Below are positions 17,196 to 26,106 of a DNA stretch of 64,000 nt, in pieces (the stretch's first letter is position 1; each line of letters begins with the position of its first letter). Under the pieces are notes generated by a model that was not told the origin of the DNA, made no database searches, and was given only the letters and a program-made list of their open reading frames with translations. This DNA comes from Streptomyces sp. SN-593 (lineage in GTDB: Bacteria > Actinomycetota > Actinomycetes > Streptomycetales > Streptomycetaceae): the NCBI RefSeq assembly GCF_016756395.1, contig NZ_AP018365.1, forward strand, positions 1-64,000, in the 5' to 3' direction. The position numbers and the translations under genes are program-made.

Positions 17196-19481
17196 CTACC
17201 GTGGTGTCTGGTGCCGGTTCCACCCGCGTGCTTTGACACTCAGGTCGTCCACGATCCTTTTCCACCTCCAGGTGTCCGCGACCCTCGCCAATGCGCTGTC
17301 TTCCAGATCCTCCAGGCGTTTGGCGGCGAGTTCGTCCAGTTCGGACACCAGCGCGCCGGTGTCGAGCGTGTAGTGGGTGGGGGGCCGCTCGGCGCGCAGT
17401 TTGGCAGCGATGTTGTGCAGGCGGTGTGCGGCCCGGTAGTAGGCCATCTGCGCAGGGGTGAGGCGGCGGACGGCATAGCCGCCGCACTTGCCGCACCAGT
17501 CGGCATCCTCTTTGTGCAGAAGCTGCTCGAGCGTCAGCAGATCGTCGCGGCAGCTGACGCCGCGGTCGCCCGCGTGCCGGCAATCCGGGGAGTGGCCCTT
17601 GCCTTCCACGAGGGGATCGGCGTTGGTAGTGTAGATCTGGACATCGGCCAGGAGGGCCAGCGGAATGCCGGAGGCGCTGTCCCACCGATCCTCGCTCGGG
17701 GCACGGAAGGGCCTGAGGTCGATGGTGGACATGGCGAGCAGCCCGTGCCACACCGCGTACGGCAGGGCGGCCGAGCGATGGCCGTTCTGGTCGTAGCCGC
17801 CGTCGAGGGTGCGCAGGTCCTTCACGCCGCGTGCCATGGCCAGGCAGCGAGGGTGGTGTTCGCGGTCGCGGTCGGAGTACGTCCGGCGCTCCATGACCCG
17901 CGGTCCTGCGGCAACGCCGAGATGTTCACCGAAGGACTGATCACGGCGGTCGTGGTCACGCGCGGCGGAGGGGTGCTCCTGGCCGGGTGCGTCGTCGGCC
18001 TCGGGGGCAGTGGGGTTCTTCTCCGGTTGGACTAGGTGGCCCGGCAGGTCGGAGGCACCGGCGATGATGATTCCCTGCCATCCCTGCCTGCAGCGCTCTT
18101 CCAGAGCGCTCAGGGGCAGCACCTGTGCACCCTGCTCGGCGGAAAAGACCAGGTAGAGCTGGTCGGCATTGCCCGAAGCGGCGCGCAGCGCTTGCAGGTG
18201 GCCGGCGGTGACCGGGCGGCGGTCGGCGATGGGGGTGTCGTCGAAGATTCCCGGGCCCATGGGTTCATCCTCCGCGGCCGCGGAACGCTCGCCGTCCACG
18301 GCCGCGGTAGCGCCGGTCACGGCCTGGTGCGGCGTGCTGGCCAGGGGAGAACGCTCCTCGATCAGACGGCCGGCGATGAGCTCTGGCACGCGCACGGTCA
18401 CCGTTCCGCGCCCCCAGTCGGCGTCCACCAGGGAGGTGACCAGTACGCCCAGCCCCCACGCACCGAGACCCTTCAGCCATTTCCGGCCGCGCTCGTACGG
18501 CTCCTCCCCCGCCGCCTGCGGAAGTGTCACGGTCACGAGCACCTCCGCGGCAGCCCCGGTGGACGCAGTCTGCTGGGCGCGGTCCGCCCAGGTGGCCAGC
18601 AAGGCCCTGGCGGCTGCCAGGGCTTGGTCGCGACCCTTGCGCCTGCTGCTGATGCCATCGACGAGGTGATGCACGATCCAGGAGTGTTCCGACGGGTGAT
18701 CCCAGCCGGCTGCGGCCTCACGCTGCCATCTCCCCCACAACGACCGTAGCCTGCGAGTGATGTCGGCCGTCGTACCCAGGACCGTGAACGCCTCGTCCTC
18801 GCCGGGAAGCTGCGGGGCTTCCATGAGTGCGACCGCTGCTGCGGTCAGCAGTCCAGCAGGGTCAACGAACAGCGCCGCCTGGCCGCGCAGGGCGGCCAGG
18901 TAGCGTTCCTTGACCAGCAGACGGGGCCGGGCCCACTGCTCCAGCCAGGGAAAAGCGAGGAGCGTCTGCTCGGCCTGGTGCAGGCTCGTCGCAGCGCCAC
19001 GCCACTCCTCCAAGATCCCCTCCCGCAGCCGCTCGGCCTCCTCGCGCGCCTCACCGACGTCATCAGCGGCGTCGTCCTCGTCACTGCCAGGGTCCCGCGG
19101 TGCGCCGCGCAGCAGTGCGGCGGCGGCCTCCACCTCCTCCTGGCTCCACTGCTCGTCATCGCCTTCCCCGGTGTAGGAGCCGAGCTGGTAGAGCAGACCC
19201 AGGCCACCAAGAGCATCCAGGAAGATCCCCAGACCGGTCTCCCGCCGCACCCACGGCCCGTCACCTGCGCAGTGCGCGCACAGCCGGCCGACCACCGCCG
19301 CGTCCAGCGCCACCTGCAGCACACCCACCTCGCGGGTCCGCAGGTACCCGCAGCTCCTCACGGCGTGCAGCTTCGACTGCTTCCCCCCAGCCGCAAAAAC
19401 CGTCACCCGCGTGCCCTCGAACGGACCAAGCGGAACATCAGGGGTCAACGCGTAACCCAGCACCAAGCCTCCCCAAACCAT
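17196..19481 (-). CDS. Large protein of unknown function with Cys/His clusters
   Basis: This 761-residue protein is read from ATG 19481. The frame also opens at GTG 19646, but that start lies in a terminal-type repeat. A TAGGCT -10-like box 10 nt before ATG 19481 suggests a leaderless or nearly leaderless message. The N-terminus has SCGYLRT and RLCAHCAG. The middle is acidic and helical. The C-terminal third carries HPRCLAM, SPDCRHAGDRGVSC and DWCGKCGGYA, a likely zinc-binding cluster. I recognise no family. It faces the tns operon and lies between it and the presumed right end, so it is probably cargo or an accessory targeting factor. Confidence 0.6.
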   Translation of the reverse strand: MVWGGLVLGYALTPDVPLGPFEGTRVTVFAAGGKQSKLHAVRSCGYLRTREVGVLQVALDAAVVGRLCAHCAGDGPWVRRETGLGIFLDALGGLGLLYQLGSYTGEGDDEQWSQEEVEAAAALLRGAPRDPGSDEDDAADDVGEAREEAERLREGILEEWRGAATSLHQAEQTLLAFPWLEQWARPRLLVKERYLAALRGQAALFVDPAGLLTAAAVALMEAPQLPGEDEAFTVLGTTADITRRLRSLWGRWQREAAAGWDHPSEHSWIVHHLVDGISSRRKGRDQALAAARALLATWADRAQQTASTGAAAEVLVTVTLPQAAGEEPYERGRKWLKGLGAWGLGVLVTSLVDADWGRGTVTVRVPELIAGRLIEERSPLASTPHQAVTGATAAVDGERSAAAEDEPMGPGIFDDTPIADRRPVTAGHLQALRAASGNADQLYLVFSAEQGAQVLPLSALEERCRQGWQGIIIAGASDLPGHLVQPEKNPTAPEADDAPGQEHPSAARDHDRRDQSFGEHLGVAAGPRVMERRTYSDRDREHHPRCLAMARGVKDLRTLDGGYDQNGHRSAALPYAVWHGLLAMSTIDLRPFRAPSEDRWDSASGIPLALLADVQIYTTNADPLVEGKGHSPDCRHAGDRGVSCRDDLLTLEQLLHKEDADWCGKCGGYAVRRLTPAQMAYYRAAHRLHNIAAKLRAERPPTHYTLDTGALVSELDELAAKRLEDLEDSALARVADTWRWKRIVDDLSVKARGWNRHQTPR

Positions 19482-19630
19482 CGTCCCACTGAGCCTAGAA
19501 GCAGCCACCGACATCCCGCAGGCCAACGACACGTCCCCGCGGCACCCGGACACCACCCGTCCACGCAGGCCGGGCAAGCCCCCAAGTTCCCGACCGTGAG
19601 AAGTCGCCTCACTCAGAATGGGGCGCGCTC

Positions 19631-19667
19631 TCAAAACCAGGGTCACCGCAGGTCACAGACATGAAGA
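19631..19667. repeat. 37-bp direct repeat, copy A (candidate transposase-binding site)
   Basis: It matches copy B (19740-19776) at 29 of 37 positions, including the core GTCACCGCAGGTCACAG and a GAAGA end. CTCACTCAGA lies about 25 bp upstream, as a related motif does before copy B. Arrays of such sites mark ends of Tn7-like elements. Confidence 0.5.
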
Positions 19668-19739
19668 CTGATGATCTGCCGATGAGGCACCGGGATGATC
19701 CCTGGTCAGTGCCACTATCGCAAACTCACTTGATCATTC

Positions 19740-19776
19740 TCAAAATTTGAGTCACCCCAGGTCACAGCCCCGAAGA
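19740..19776. repeat. 37-bp direct repeat, copy B (candidate transposase-binding site)
   Basis: The core is GTCACCCCAGGTCACAG. It is preceded by CTCACTTGA and contains the palindrome CTCAAAATTTGAG. A third CTCACTGAG occurs at 19796-19804, right where the helicase relic begins, which may mark the element's outer edge. Confidence 0.5.
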
Positions 19777-19799
19777 ACAATCACCGTGCCCCAAACTCA

Positions 19800-19961
19800 C
19801 TGAGGCGACACACCCGCAAGGCCGTCGCCCACCTCAGCCAGCCGAACGGATCGCAGACCACCGTGAAGCTGGGGCTGCTCGTCGACAACTGCCGGCGCCG
19901 GGCCGACAAGCTGAGCGAGCAGCGGCGCGCGGAACTCGACGCCCTCGGCATGCGCTGGTAG
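19800..19961 (+). pseudogene. Relic of a helicase-associated-domain C-terminus
   Basis: The frame starting at 19800 reads to TAG 19959-19961. It contains TTVKLGLLVDNCRRRADKLS followed by EQRRAELDALGMRW. This matches the end of the helicase at 315-2999 (VTVKLGVWISNTKSRRDKLT, then AEQRAALAALGVEW). There is no start codon or upstream helicase sequence, so only the last HA repeat survives. It abuts the repeat array at 19631-19804, as if the element had inserted into, or captured, a helicase gene. Confidence 0.65.
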
Positions 19962-20030
19962 AGACCGCGCGGCGATGGGCCGGACGCACCGCTGTATTCG
20001 GCTGTTGCGCTGTCGTACCTGTCGTCGACG

Positions 20031-20594
20031 ATGACGGGCATGAACAACTTCGACCAACTGATTGGCCGCACCGCCACCAAGGCAGCCCAGGGCACAAGAA
20101 CTCCTTCCCCTATACCTATTGAGCAACTGCAGCAGGCCGAGCGACTGCTCGGATTCCCTCTGCACCCACTTCTGGCAGCGCTCTACCGGCACGTGGCCGA
20201 CGGCGGCTTCGGCCCCCAGCCCCTGCTCCCCCTCATCGGCGAGGACCCCGAAGACCAGGAGTCGTCCGCGGTCGGGAGTTACCTGGGCAGAACGGCCCCC
20301 GAGGCGGCTGGCTCCTGGTGGTCCTGGCCCCATAGGGTCCTGCCCATCATGGACCGGGGCTGCAACATCGTCACCTGCGTGGACTGCCAGGACACGCAGG
20401 GAACGGTCCTCCTCTTCGACCCCCACCGCACGCGTGACAGCCTCTCCCGCGGATGGCTCGTGGAAGCGGACAACCTCGCAGAATGGCTGGAGAACTGGCT
20501 GGCAGGCCGGGACCGGCACAGAGATCACACTGCGGACAAGGCATCTGCCATGCCCCCATGGGCCGACGCATCCTCACGCCTGCACTCGGACTGA
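20031..20594 (+). CDS. SMI1/KNR4 (SUKH)-family protein
   Basis: This 187-residue protein shows the SUKH pattern: an N-terminal helix pair PIPIEQLQQAERLLGFPLHP, then ALYRHVADGGFGP. Strands follow (VLPIMDRGCNIVTCVDC, then GTVLLFDP), then a closing helix NLAEWLENWLAG. SUKH proteins are often immunity partners of toxins or scaffold proteins. No toxin gene is visible next to it. ATG 20031 and ATG 20040 are both possible; neither has a clear ribosome binding site. The last 25 residues are low-complexity. Confidence 0.7.
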   Translation: MTGMNNFDQLIGRTATKAAQGTRTPSPIPIEQLQQAERLLGFPLHPLLAALYRHVADGGFGPQPLLPLIGEDPEDQESSAVGSYLGRTAPEAAGSWWSWPHRVLPIMDRGCNIVTCVDCQDTQGTVLLFDPHRTRDSLSRGWLVEADNLAEWLENWLAGRDRHRDHTADKASAMPPWADASSRLHSD

Positions 20595-20646
20595 GGACCC
20601 TCGGACCCGGAGAATGCGCCACCCACCATGGTCACGTCCGCCGGTG

Positions 20647-20949
20647 TCACGGGAGTGACTCACTCGGCGGTGTTGTCCAGCGCTGCAACCAGCCCGCGCT
20701 TGGGACTGTCGCCCCGGCCCGGTGCCAGACCGGCCCCTGGGGGCCGTGGGCGGTCAGGTCGTCCAGCGCGGCCACCAGCAGCGGCACCTTGCCGGGACCG
20801 GTGTGGAGGTCGAGGAAGCTGTGCTGCCAGTGCTCTGCGGTCAGGTTCAGGACGCGGTTGATGCGGGAGGCCAGCACGGTGCGGCCGGCGCCGATGAAGA
20901 CGAGGGCGACCGGCGGTCTGCCCAGGCGGCCGGTGGGCCGTTCATCCAT
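20647..20949 (-). CDS. Hypothetical 100-residue protein
   Basis: GAAGGAG lies 12 nt before ATG 20949, and third-position GC is very high, so this looks like a true gene. The N-terminal segment (PVALVFIGAGRTVLASRINRV) faintly resembles the C-terminal domain of CobW-type GTP-binding proteins, but no GTPase domain is present. It could be a stand-alone or truncated derivative. It is convergent with the SUKH gene and divergent from the response regulator. Confidence 0.5.
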   Translation of the reverse strand: MDERPTGRLGRPPVALVFIGAGRTVLASRINRVLNLTAEHWQHSFLDLHTGPGKVPLLVAALDDLTAHGPQGPVWHRAGATVPSAGWLQRWTTPPSESLP

Positions 20950-21025
20950 ACGTACTCACGTCTCCTTCGTCGAAGTGAATGTCCACGCGCAGCATTGTTC
21001 GGAAGGCCGGCCCGGGGAATGTTTT

Positions 21026-21859
21026 ATGACCAAGCTGTCACCGTGTAACAGCCTCCGGTCATTTCGGTGTGGCAGCCTCATGCGGCACGACCGCCGCCCG
21101 ACACCCGAGCGCCCAGGAGCCAATCCGGCGCACCACCTTCTGCTCGTCAAGGCTGATGCGAACTGCGACGATTCCCTTGAGGCCGTACTGCGCGCCATGG
21201 GACACCGGGTGACCGCGGTGGACCGGGAGACGGAATTCCCCACCCGGGCACGCGAACCGCGCGACATGGGTGAAATGGGCAACATGGGCGAACTGGGCGA
21301 CGCGGTGGACCTCGTCGTCCTCGACACCGCGGAACCGAATTCCGGCACCTTTGAGACATGCCGTCGAATTCAGGCCGAAAATCCCGTGCCTCTCGTCATT
21401 TTCGCCGCCCAGGGCAACCCGGAGGACGTCATCACCGGTCTGGAGAACGGCGCCGCCGACTATCTCGTGAAACGGGTGAGCGCGCGCGTCCTCGAAGCAC
21501 GGCTGCAAGCCCTCCTCCGCCGCCCGGGACCCCGGACCCGACCCCGTCCCTCGGAACGGGTGCTCGACCTCGGACCACTGACCATCGTCACCGCGACACT
21601 GACCGCGGTCCGGGACGGCACGACGATCCGCCTCACCCCGACCGAGGCGCCCCTGCTGTGGGAACTCGCCGCCCACAAGGGCCGGGTGATGCCCCGGCGA
21701 ACCCTGCTGGAGCGGGTCTGGGGACACCGGCACTCCCCAGGCGACCTCCGACTGGTCGACGCCTGCGTGTCACGGCTGCGCCGCAAGATCGAGCCGGACC
21801 CCTCGGACCCCACGCTGCTGCTCACGGTGCGCGGAAGCGGCTACCGCCTGCGCATCTGA
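21026..21859 (+). CDS. OmpR-type orphan response regulator, atypical receiver
   Basis: This 277-residue protein has an N-terminal receiver, with the phosphoacceptor-position Asp in DLVVLD and Lys in DYLVKRV, and a C-terminal winged helix (LTPTEAPLLWELAAHKGRVM, then RLRRKIEPD and GSGYRL). The acidic pocket is reduced (LLVKAD in place of LLVEDD). The conserved Ser/Thr after beta-4 is replaced (VIFAAQG). A Met-Gly repeat (DMGEMGNMGELGD) is inserted before beta-3. GGGGA lies 8 nt before ATG 21026. No histidine kinase is adjacent, so it may work without classical phosphorylation. Confidence 0.75.
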   Translation: MTKLSPCNSLRSFRCGSLMRHDRRPTPERPGANPAHHLLLVKADANCDDSLEAVLRAMGHRVTAVDRETEFPTRAREPRDMGEMGNMGELGDAVDLVVLDTAEPNSGTFETCRRIQAENPVPLVIFAAQGNPEDVITGLENGAADYLVKRVSARVLEARLQALLRRPGPRTRPRPSERVLDLGPLTIVTATLTAVRDGTTIRLTPTEAPLLWELAAHKGRVMPRRTLLERVWGHRHSPGDLRLVDACVSRLRRKIEPDPSDPTLLLTVRGSGYRLRI

Positions 21860-22054
21860 ACGTGAAGGGGCGGTCCCGGGCACCGGTCGGCCGGCGGCCG
21901 GCGCATCGGCGGGGCGGCGGGGCGGCGGGGCTCAGGGGGCGGCCTGTTCGAGGGGGAGGCCGCGCCCTGGGGGCAACCGGCTTGGGCACGGCTATGGGTG
22001 GGCAACAACCAGCGGTAGGGAAGCAGTTGTCACGCATGTCGGAGGAGACGCATC

Positions 22055-22414
22055 GTGAGACGCCCGTACCACTTCACCGCCCTGACCGCCGCGGCCGTGC
22101 TGGCCGGGGGCTTGGCCCTGACCGCCGCACCGCAGGCGGACGCCGCGACGAGCACCACGTGTTCCGTGGGACTGACCCAACTGGGCGGCGGTATGCCGCC
22201 CGCGTCGTTCCAGACACAGACGTCGCTCTGCCCCGGGTGGGCGGACTCCGGGCCCAACTACACGTTCCACATCACGACCATGCAGGTCGAGGTCTGGCTC
22301 AACAACCGCTGGGTCGCCGACGGCACGGTCAGCAACGTCACGACCGCCTGTACGACCATCAGGGTCACCGGCACGACCATCGGCGCCACGGGCTGCACGA
22401 ACCTCTCGTCCTGA
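22055..22414 (+). CDS. Small secreted protein
   Basis: This is a 119-residue protein with a Sec signal peptide: MRRPYH, hydrophobic ALTAAAVLAGGLALTAAP, likely cleaved after ADA near residue 31. The mature part of about 88 residues is Thr-rich with four Cys, which probably form two disulfides. GGAGGAG lies 7 nt before GTG 22055. No family recognised; its size and Cys content resemble secreted inhibitors or wall-associated proteins of streptomycetes. Confidence 0.7.
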   Translation: MRRPYHFTALTAAAVLAGGLALTAAPQADAATSTTCSVGLTQLGGGMPPASFQTQTSLCPGWADSGPNYTFHITTMQVEVWLNNRWVADGTVSNVTTACTTIRVTGTTIGATGCTNLSS

Positions 22415-22581
22415 CCGCACCTCCCCCGCGGAGTGCCCCTCGCGGACCTGTACGAGGCCGGGGCCGGGGCCCGTGGCCCGGGAGAGACCGACCCGGGCCG
22501 CGGTCGCCCCCCGCCACCCCGTGGAGCCCGGTGGACCGGACACCCGGGGCGGGGGCCAACCGGAGCCGACCGGGCCGGCCG

Positions 22582-23409
22582 TCAGGGCTCGCGGGCGGCG
22601 GCGTCACCGGTCGGCTGCGGCGCGCGGGCCGGCACGGTGACGCGGATCTTGGACTGGCCGTGCGGGCGGCGCTCCCAGTCCTCCATCAGCCGCGCGGCCA
22701 GGCCGTGCCGCTCCGCCAGTGCGACGAGCGTCTCCGCGCGGTAGTAGAAGTCCTCCCGCAGCACCTGGTGCTCGGCGCCCAGCGTGCGGTCGAAGGTGAA
22801 GTCGAAGTAGCCCCCGGGCGCCAGGACCCGCCCCACGTGCGCAAGGCACTCGTCGATCACCGGCAGGGGCGAATGCGAGAACACGCTGTGCGCGTGCACC
22901 ACCGTGAAGAAGCCCGACGGCAGGAAGTCGAAGGTCAGGTCGTTCGCGAGCGTCAGGTGCGGGAGCTTGTCCTGGAGGCCGTAGCGGACCACCGTGCCCT
23001 TCGCCTCCACCAGGATGTCCGGCGAGATGTCGATGCCGTGGTAGTGGCCGGGCTCCAGATACTCGATGAACCGCCAACCCGCCCGCAGGTTCCCGCACCC
23101 GATCTCCAGCATCCGGTCTCCCGGCACCAGCCCGTGCCCGACCAGGTAGTCGAACTGCATCCGGCCCAGGGCCAGCCAGCGGTCCATCGTCGCGCTCCCC
23201 ACGGCGTCCTGCGGGCTGCGCGCGGTGTCCGAGGCCATGACCGCGCGGTAGTACGCCACATGGTCGCGGTGCCGGGCACGCAGCCAGGCATCACGCGCCG
23301 AGCGCCGCACATAGGGCCGGATCCGCTCCGGATGGCGCAGCGCGTAGCCGATCTTGTGGGCGAGTGACGCGCGGTTGGCCAGCAGCCGCGACGTGGTCCG
23401 GTCCGCCAT
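22582..23409 (-). CDS. SAM-dependent class I methyltransferase
   Basis: This 275-residue protein carries the SAM-binding motif MLEIGCGNLRAGWRFI near residue 100, then HYHGIDISPDIL and a post-motif LAPGGYFDFTF. The N-terminal 70 residues are basic. ATG 23409 has GGAGG four nt upstream. The substrate is not evident from sequence or neighbours. It stands alone between a secreted protein and the GH5 gene. Confidence 0.75.
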   Translation of the reverse strand: MADRTTSRLLANRASLAHKIGYALRHPERIRPYVRRSARDAWLRARHRDHVAYYRAVMASDTARSPQDAVGSATMDRWLALGRMQFDYLVGHGLVPGDRMLEIGCGNLRAGWRFIEYLEPGHYHGIDISPDILVEAKGTVVRYGLQDKLPHLTLANDLTFDFLPSGFFTVVHAHSVFSHSPLPVIDECLAHVGRVLAPGGYFDFTFDRTLGAEHQVLREDFYYRAETLVALAERHGLAARLMEDWERRPHGQSKIRVTVPARAPQPTGDAAAREP

Positions 23410-23636
23410 GACGCCTCCGCTTCCTGTCCGGTCCCCCACATCGTCACCGCGGACGTGCCGACCCGCACCCCGGAAGCCGCCCTGCGAGTGGTCCCCGAGC
23501 GCCGCGGGGGTCACCGCGGCGCTCGGGGACCGGGCCCGCGAGGAAGGCGCGGGCCCGCCCGGACTCGGCCGGATCACCCTGGCCGGCATCCCCCGGGTCA
23601 CCACGCGCCCGGGTCGCCACACACCCGGTGGCCCGG

Positions 23637-25670
23637 TCAGCGCAAGGGGCGGCACAGCAGGGCCGCCGGGACGCCTCCCGCCAACCACTTCCAGGTGTAG
23701 GCGACGCCCGCGACGTACTCGTCGTCGGCGCACTGGCCCTTGTAGGAGCCCACCGCCCAGTCGCTGGCCGTGGAACCGCCGGAGGCGGGTCGGTTGTCGC
23801 CCTGGTCGAACCAGACGTCCCGTCCCGTCGTGGGCGGGGGGACCGCGGCGGGCGCGCACAGCAGCGCCGCCATGGCGTCGTTGTGCACGCTGTACCCCAC
23901 GGCGACGGTGGCGTCCGGGCACTGGAGCTTGCTGTAGCCGGACGCCCAGTCCCCCTCGGTGACGTACCGCTCGTCGGTCACGACGGTGAACGCGCCCGCC
24001 GACCGCTGCGGCTGCCCGGAATCCGTGCACAGGCCGCGGCCGTCACCGCGGCCGAGCCCGGCCAGACGCTCGGTGTCGGGGCACACCCCCTTGCGGTTCC
24101 CGCTGGACCAGTCCGGCAGCGCGAGCATGGTGGCCGAGGTGTCCTCGTCCGCGAAGTCCAGGTCGAGCATGTTCCACCGGTCGGGTCGCGCGACCGGGCC
24201 CGTCACGCTCGGGGCGGTGACCAGCGCGTTCCAGTCCGCCGCGCGCCAGTCGCCGGGGTCGGTGATGCTGATCGCGTTCCCGGACCGGTCGTACGACAGC
24301 GCCGCCCAGTTGTCCTGCGGCGTGCCGTCGGCCGCCGTCCACCCCACCAGGGGCCACACCGCGAAGTCCGTGTCGTCGCCGATCAGGATGTCGGTGAACG
24401 CGTCGAACCACGCCTGCTCCTTCGGATCCGCCTCGCCGCGGCCCGCCGCGCCGAACTCGCTCACCCACACCGGCGCGGTGAAGTGCTGCCCGGCCTGGGT
24501 GACGAACAGCGCCTCCTGGTCCACCGCGGAGGCGAGCTGGGCCGGGGTGAAGTCCTCGTACCTCGGGTCGCTGGTGGCCCCGAGCCCGGAGCCGGCCCCG
24601 CTGTTGGCCGGTCCGGTGTAGGCGTAGAAGTGCGCCGAGTACACCAGCTTGTCCGACGCGATCAGGGTGTTGGACACCGTCGCCACCGGGGTGAGCATCG
24701 GCCGGCCGTGCGGCAGCCCGTCGAGCGGGATGCCGTACCAGTTGATGCCCTCCATGATGATCAGCAGGTCCGGGTCGTCGGCCAGGATCTCGTTGCCCGC
24801 CTCCTCGAACGCGGCGTACTCGTCGTGCGCGTCGCCCGAGCCCCAGTTGGGATCGTCGAGCACGTCCCGGCGCACCTCGTTGCGCAGGTCCGCGCCCACC
24901 ACCCGCTTGTCCGCCCGGTAGCGGTCCACCATGAACAGCCAGTCCGCCTCCCACTGCTGAGTGCTCTGCCCGCTGTTCCACCGCTCGTTCCCGTCCACAC
25001 CGCAGCACCAACGGGACGTCGTGGTGTGGTCGTTGAGGATCACCGCGAAGCCGTCACCGGTCAGCGCCGCGACCACCGCGTCGTAGACCTGGAGCGGAGT
25101 GTCGCCACGCAGTTGCGGGTTGGCCGCGACCGCGGAATCCGGCACGGGCGTCGTGTCGTGGATCATCGCGTCGGAGAACGGCAACCGGACGCTGTTCAGG
25201 CCCAGGCCGTGGAAGTCGGCCAGAATCCGTGCGACCGGCGCCCGGTCCAACCCCAGCGGCAGGCCGTACGACGGCTCCCCCGCATGGTTCTGCGCGGGAT
25301 CGTCGACAGCGCCGCTGCCCTCCCACGTGCCCTGCGCCCCCTCCCAGTTGCCCGCTTTCAGCTTGAAGCGGTCCCCGTTCGCATCGACGACGTAACGGCC
25401 CGCGGTACTCAGCGGAGCGGTCCACGACGCCGCGAGCTGCGCACCGGTCAACACAGTCGGCGCCGCCGACCCCGCCGCTTCCGGCCCCGCTCCCGCCGGT
25501 GTCCTCGCAGCCGAGGCGGCCGAAGCGGCGGAAGCGGCGGAAGCGGCCACGCTTCCGGACGTCCCCGGCGCCGCGCCGATCAACGTCCCCGCGACCGCCG
25601 CCACGGCCACCGCCACCCGCGCGGCCCGGCGCGAGCGCCCAGGTGCCGGGACCCACGTGATCCACTCCAT
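23637..25670 (-). CDS. Secreted GH5-family glycosidase with C-terminal Cys-paired repeats
   Basis: This 677-residue protein has a signal peptide (basic start, hydrophobic VAVAVAAVAGTLIGAAP), a Ser/Ala linker, and a TIM-barrel cellulase-family domain at about residues 70-430. The acid/base Glu lies in VVGADLRNE and the nucleophile Glu in VWVSEFG. After it come three modules, each with a WSSGNRKGxC- or SYKGQC-like strand, a DxExVAG turn and a closing ALLC; they look like small lectin-type repeats. GGAAGGGG precedes ATG 25670. It probably cuts beta-glucan or related glycan outside the cell. It is divergent from the rhamnosidase and shares a 454-bp control region with it. Confidence 0.8.
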   Translation of the reverse strand: MEWITWVPAPGRSRRAARVAVAVAAVAGTLIGAAPGTSGSVAASAASAASAASAARTPAGAGPEAAGSAAPTVLTGAQLAASWTAPLSTAGRYVVDANGDRFKLKAGNWEGAQGTWEGSGAVDDPAQNHAGEPSYGLPLGLDRAPVARILADFHGLGLNSVRLPFSDAMIHDTTPVPDSAVAANPQLRGDTPLQVYDAVVAALTGDGFAVILNDHTTTSRWCCGVDGNERWNSGQSTQQWEADWLFMVDRYRADKRVVGADLRNEVRRDVLDDPNWGSGDAHDEYAAFEEAGNEILADDPDLLIIMEGINWYGIPLDGLPHGRPMLTPVATVSNTLIASDKLVYSAHFYAYTGPANSGAGSGLGATSDPRYEDFTPAQLASAVDQEALFVTQAGQHFTAPVWVSEFGAAGRGEADPKEQAWFDAFTDILIGDDTDFAVWPLVGWTAADGTPQDNWAALSYDRSGNAISITDPGDWRAADWNALVTAPSVTGPVARPDRWNMLDLDFADEDTSATMLALPDWSSGNRKGVCPDTERLAGLGRGDGRGLCTDSGQPQRSAGAFTVVTDERYVTEGDWASGYSKLQCPDATVAVGYSVHNDAMAALLCAPAAVPPPTTGRDVWFDQGDNRPASGGSTASDWAVGSYKGQCADDEYVAGVAYTWKWLAGGVPAALLCRPLR

Positions 25671-25905
25671 CGAAGCGCCCCTTCCAGCAACGGATGCGGT
25701 ACCCCACAGGTTCGGGCACCCGGCCGGCGAACACCACAACCGCGCACGCACGCGAGGCCCCCACCCGTCACTTTTCAGCCCCGCGGCACGCACCGGAGCC
25801 GCCCTCGTTCCACCCCCGCCCCCCGCACCACCCCGGCCGGCAACGCCCGGGCAAACAGGGCCGCCCCGCCGGAAACCCGGGGCCGTCGCACACCCCGGCA
25901 GCAAT

Positions 25906-25917
25906 CGGAACGTTTCA
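25906..25917. promoter_or_regulatory. LacI-family operator candidate
   Basis: Read on the minus strand this is TGAAACGTTCCG, close to the site at 26095-26106 over TGAAACG.TTC. It lies 236 bp before the GH5 start. Confidence 0.35.
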
Positions 25918-26094
25918 GACACCCCGCCATATGCCACCCCCGGCCGACCCGCACCGGCCCCGCGGGGGTGGGCTCCCTCGTCCAACCTGTGCGGCCGAAG
26001 ACGGTGACACGCACGGGATTTAGCCGTAAGTTGCCCTCGCAAGCCCCTCCCCCCGCATCCGCCTCGCGCGGTGGCCGACCGCACACGCGAGATT

Positions 26095-26106
26095 TGAAAC
26101 GATTCA
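26095..26106. promoter_or_regulatory. LacI-family operator candidate before the rhamnosidase
   Basis: TGAAACGATTCA is a near-palindrome (10 of 12) with the central CG typical of LacI-family sites. It lies 18 bp before ATG 26125. No regulator gene is adjacent. Confidence 0.4.

Noticed and set aside
16848..17751. Short ORFs on both strands in the gap after tniQ2
   Set aside because: No ribosome binding sites, poor third-position bias and mutual overlap. The minus-strand ones overlap the real gene starting at 19481.
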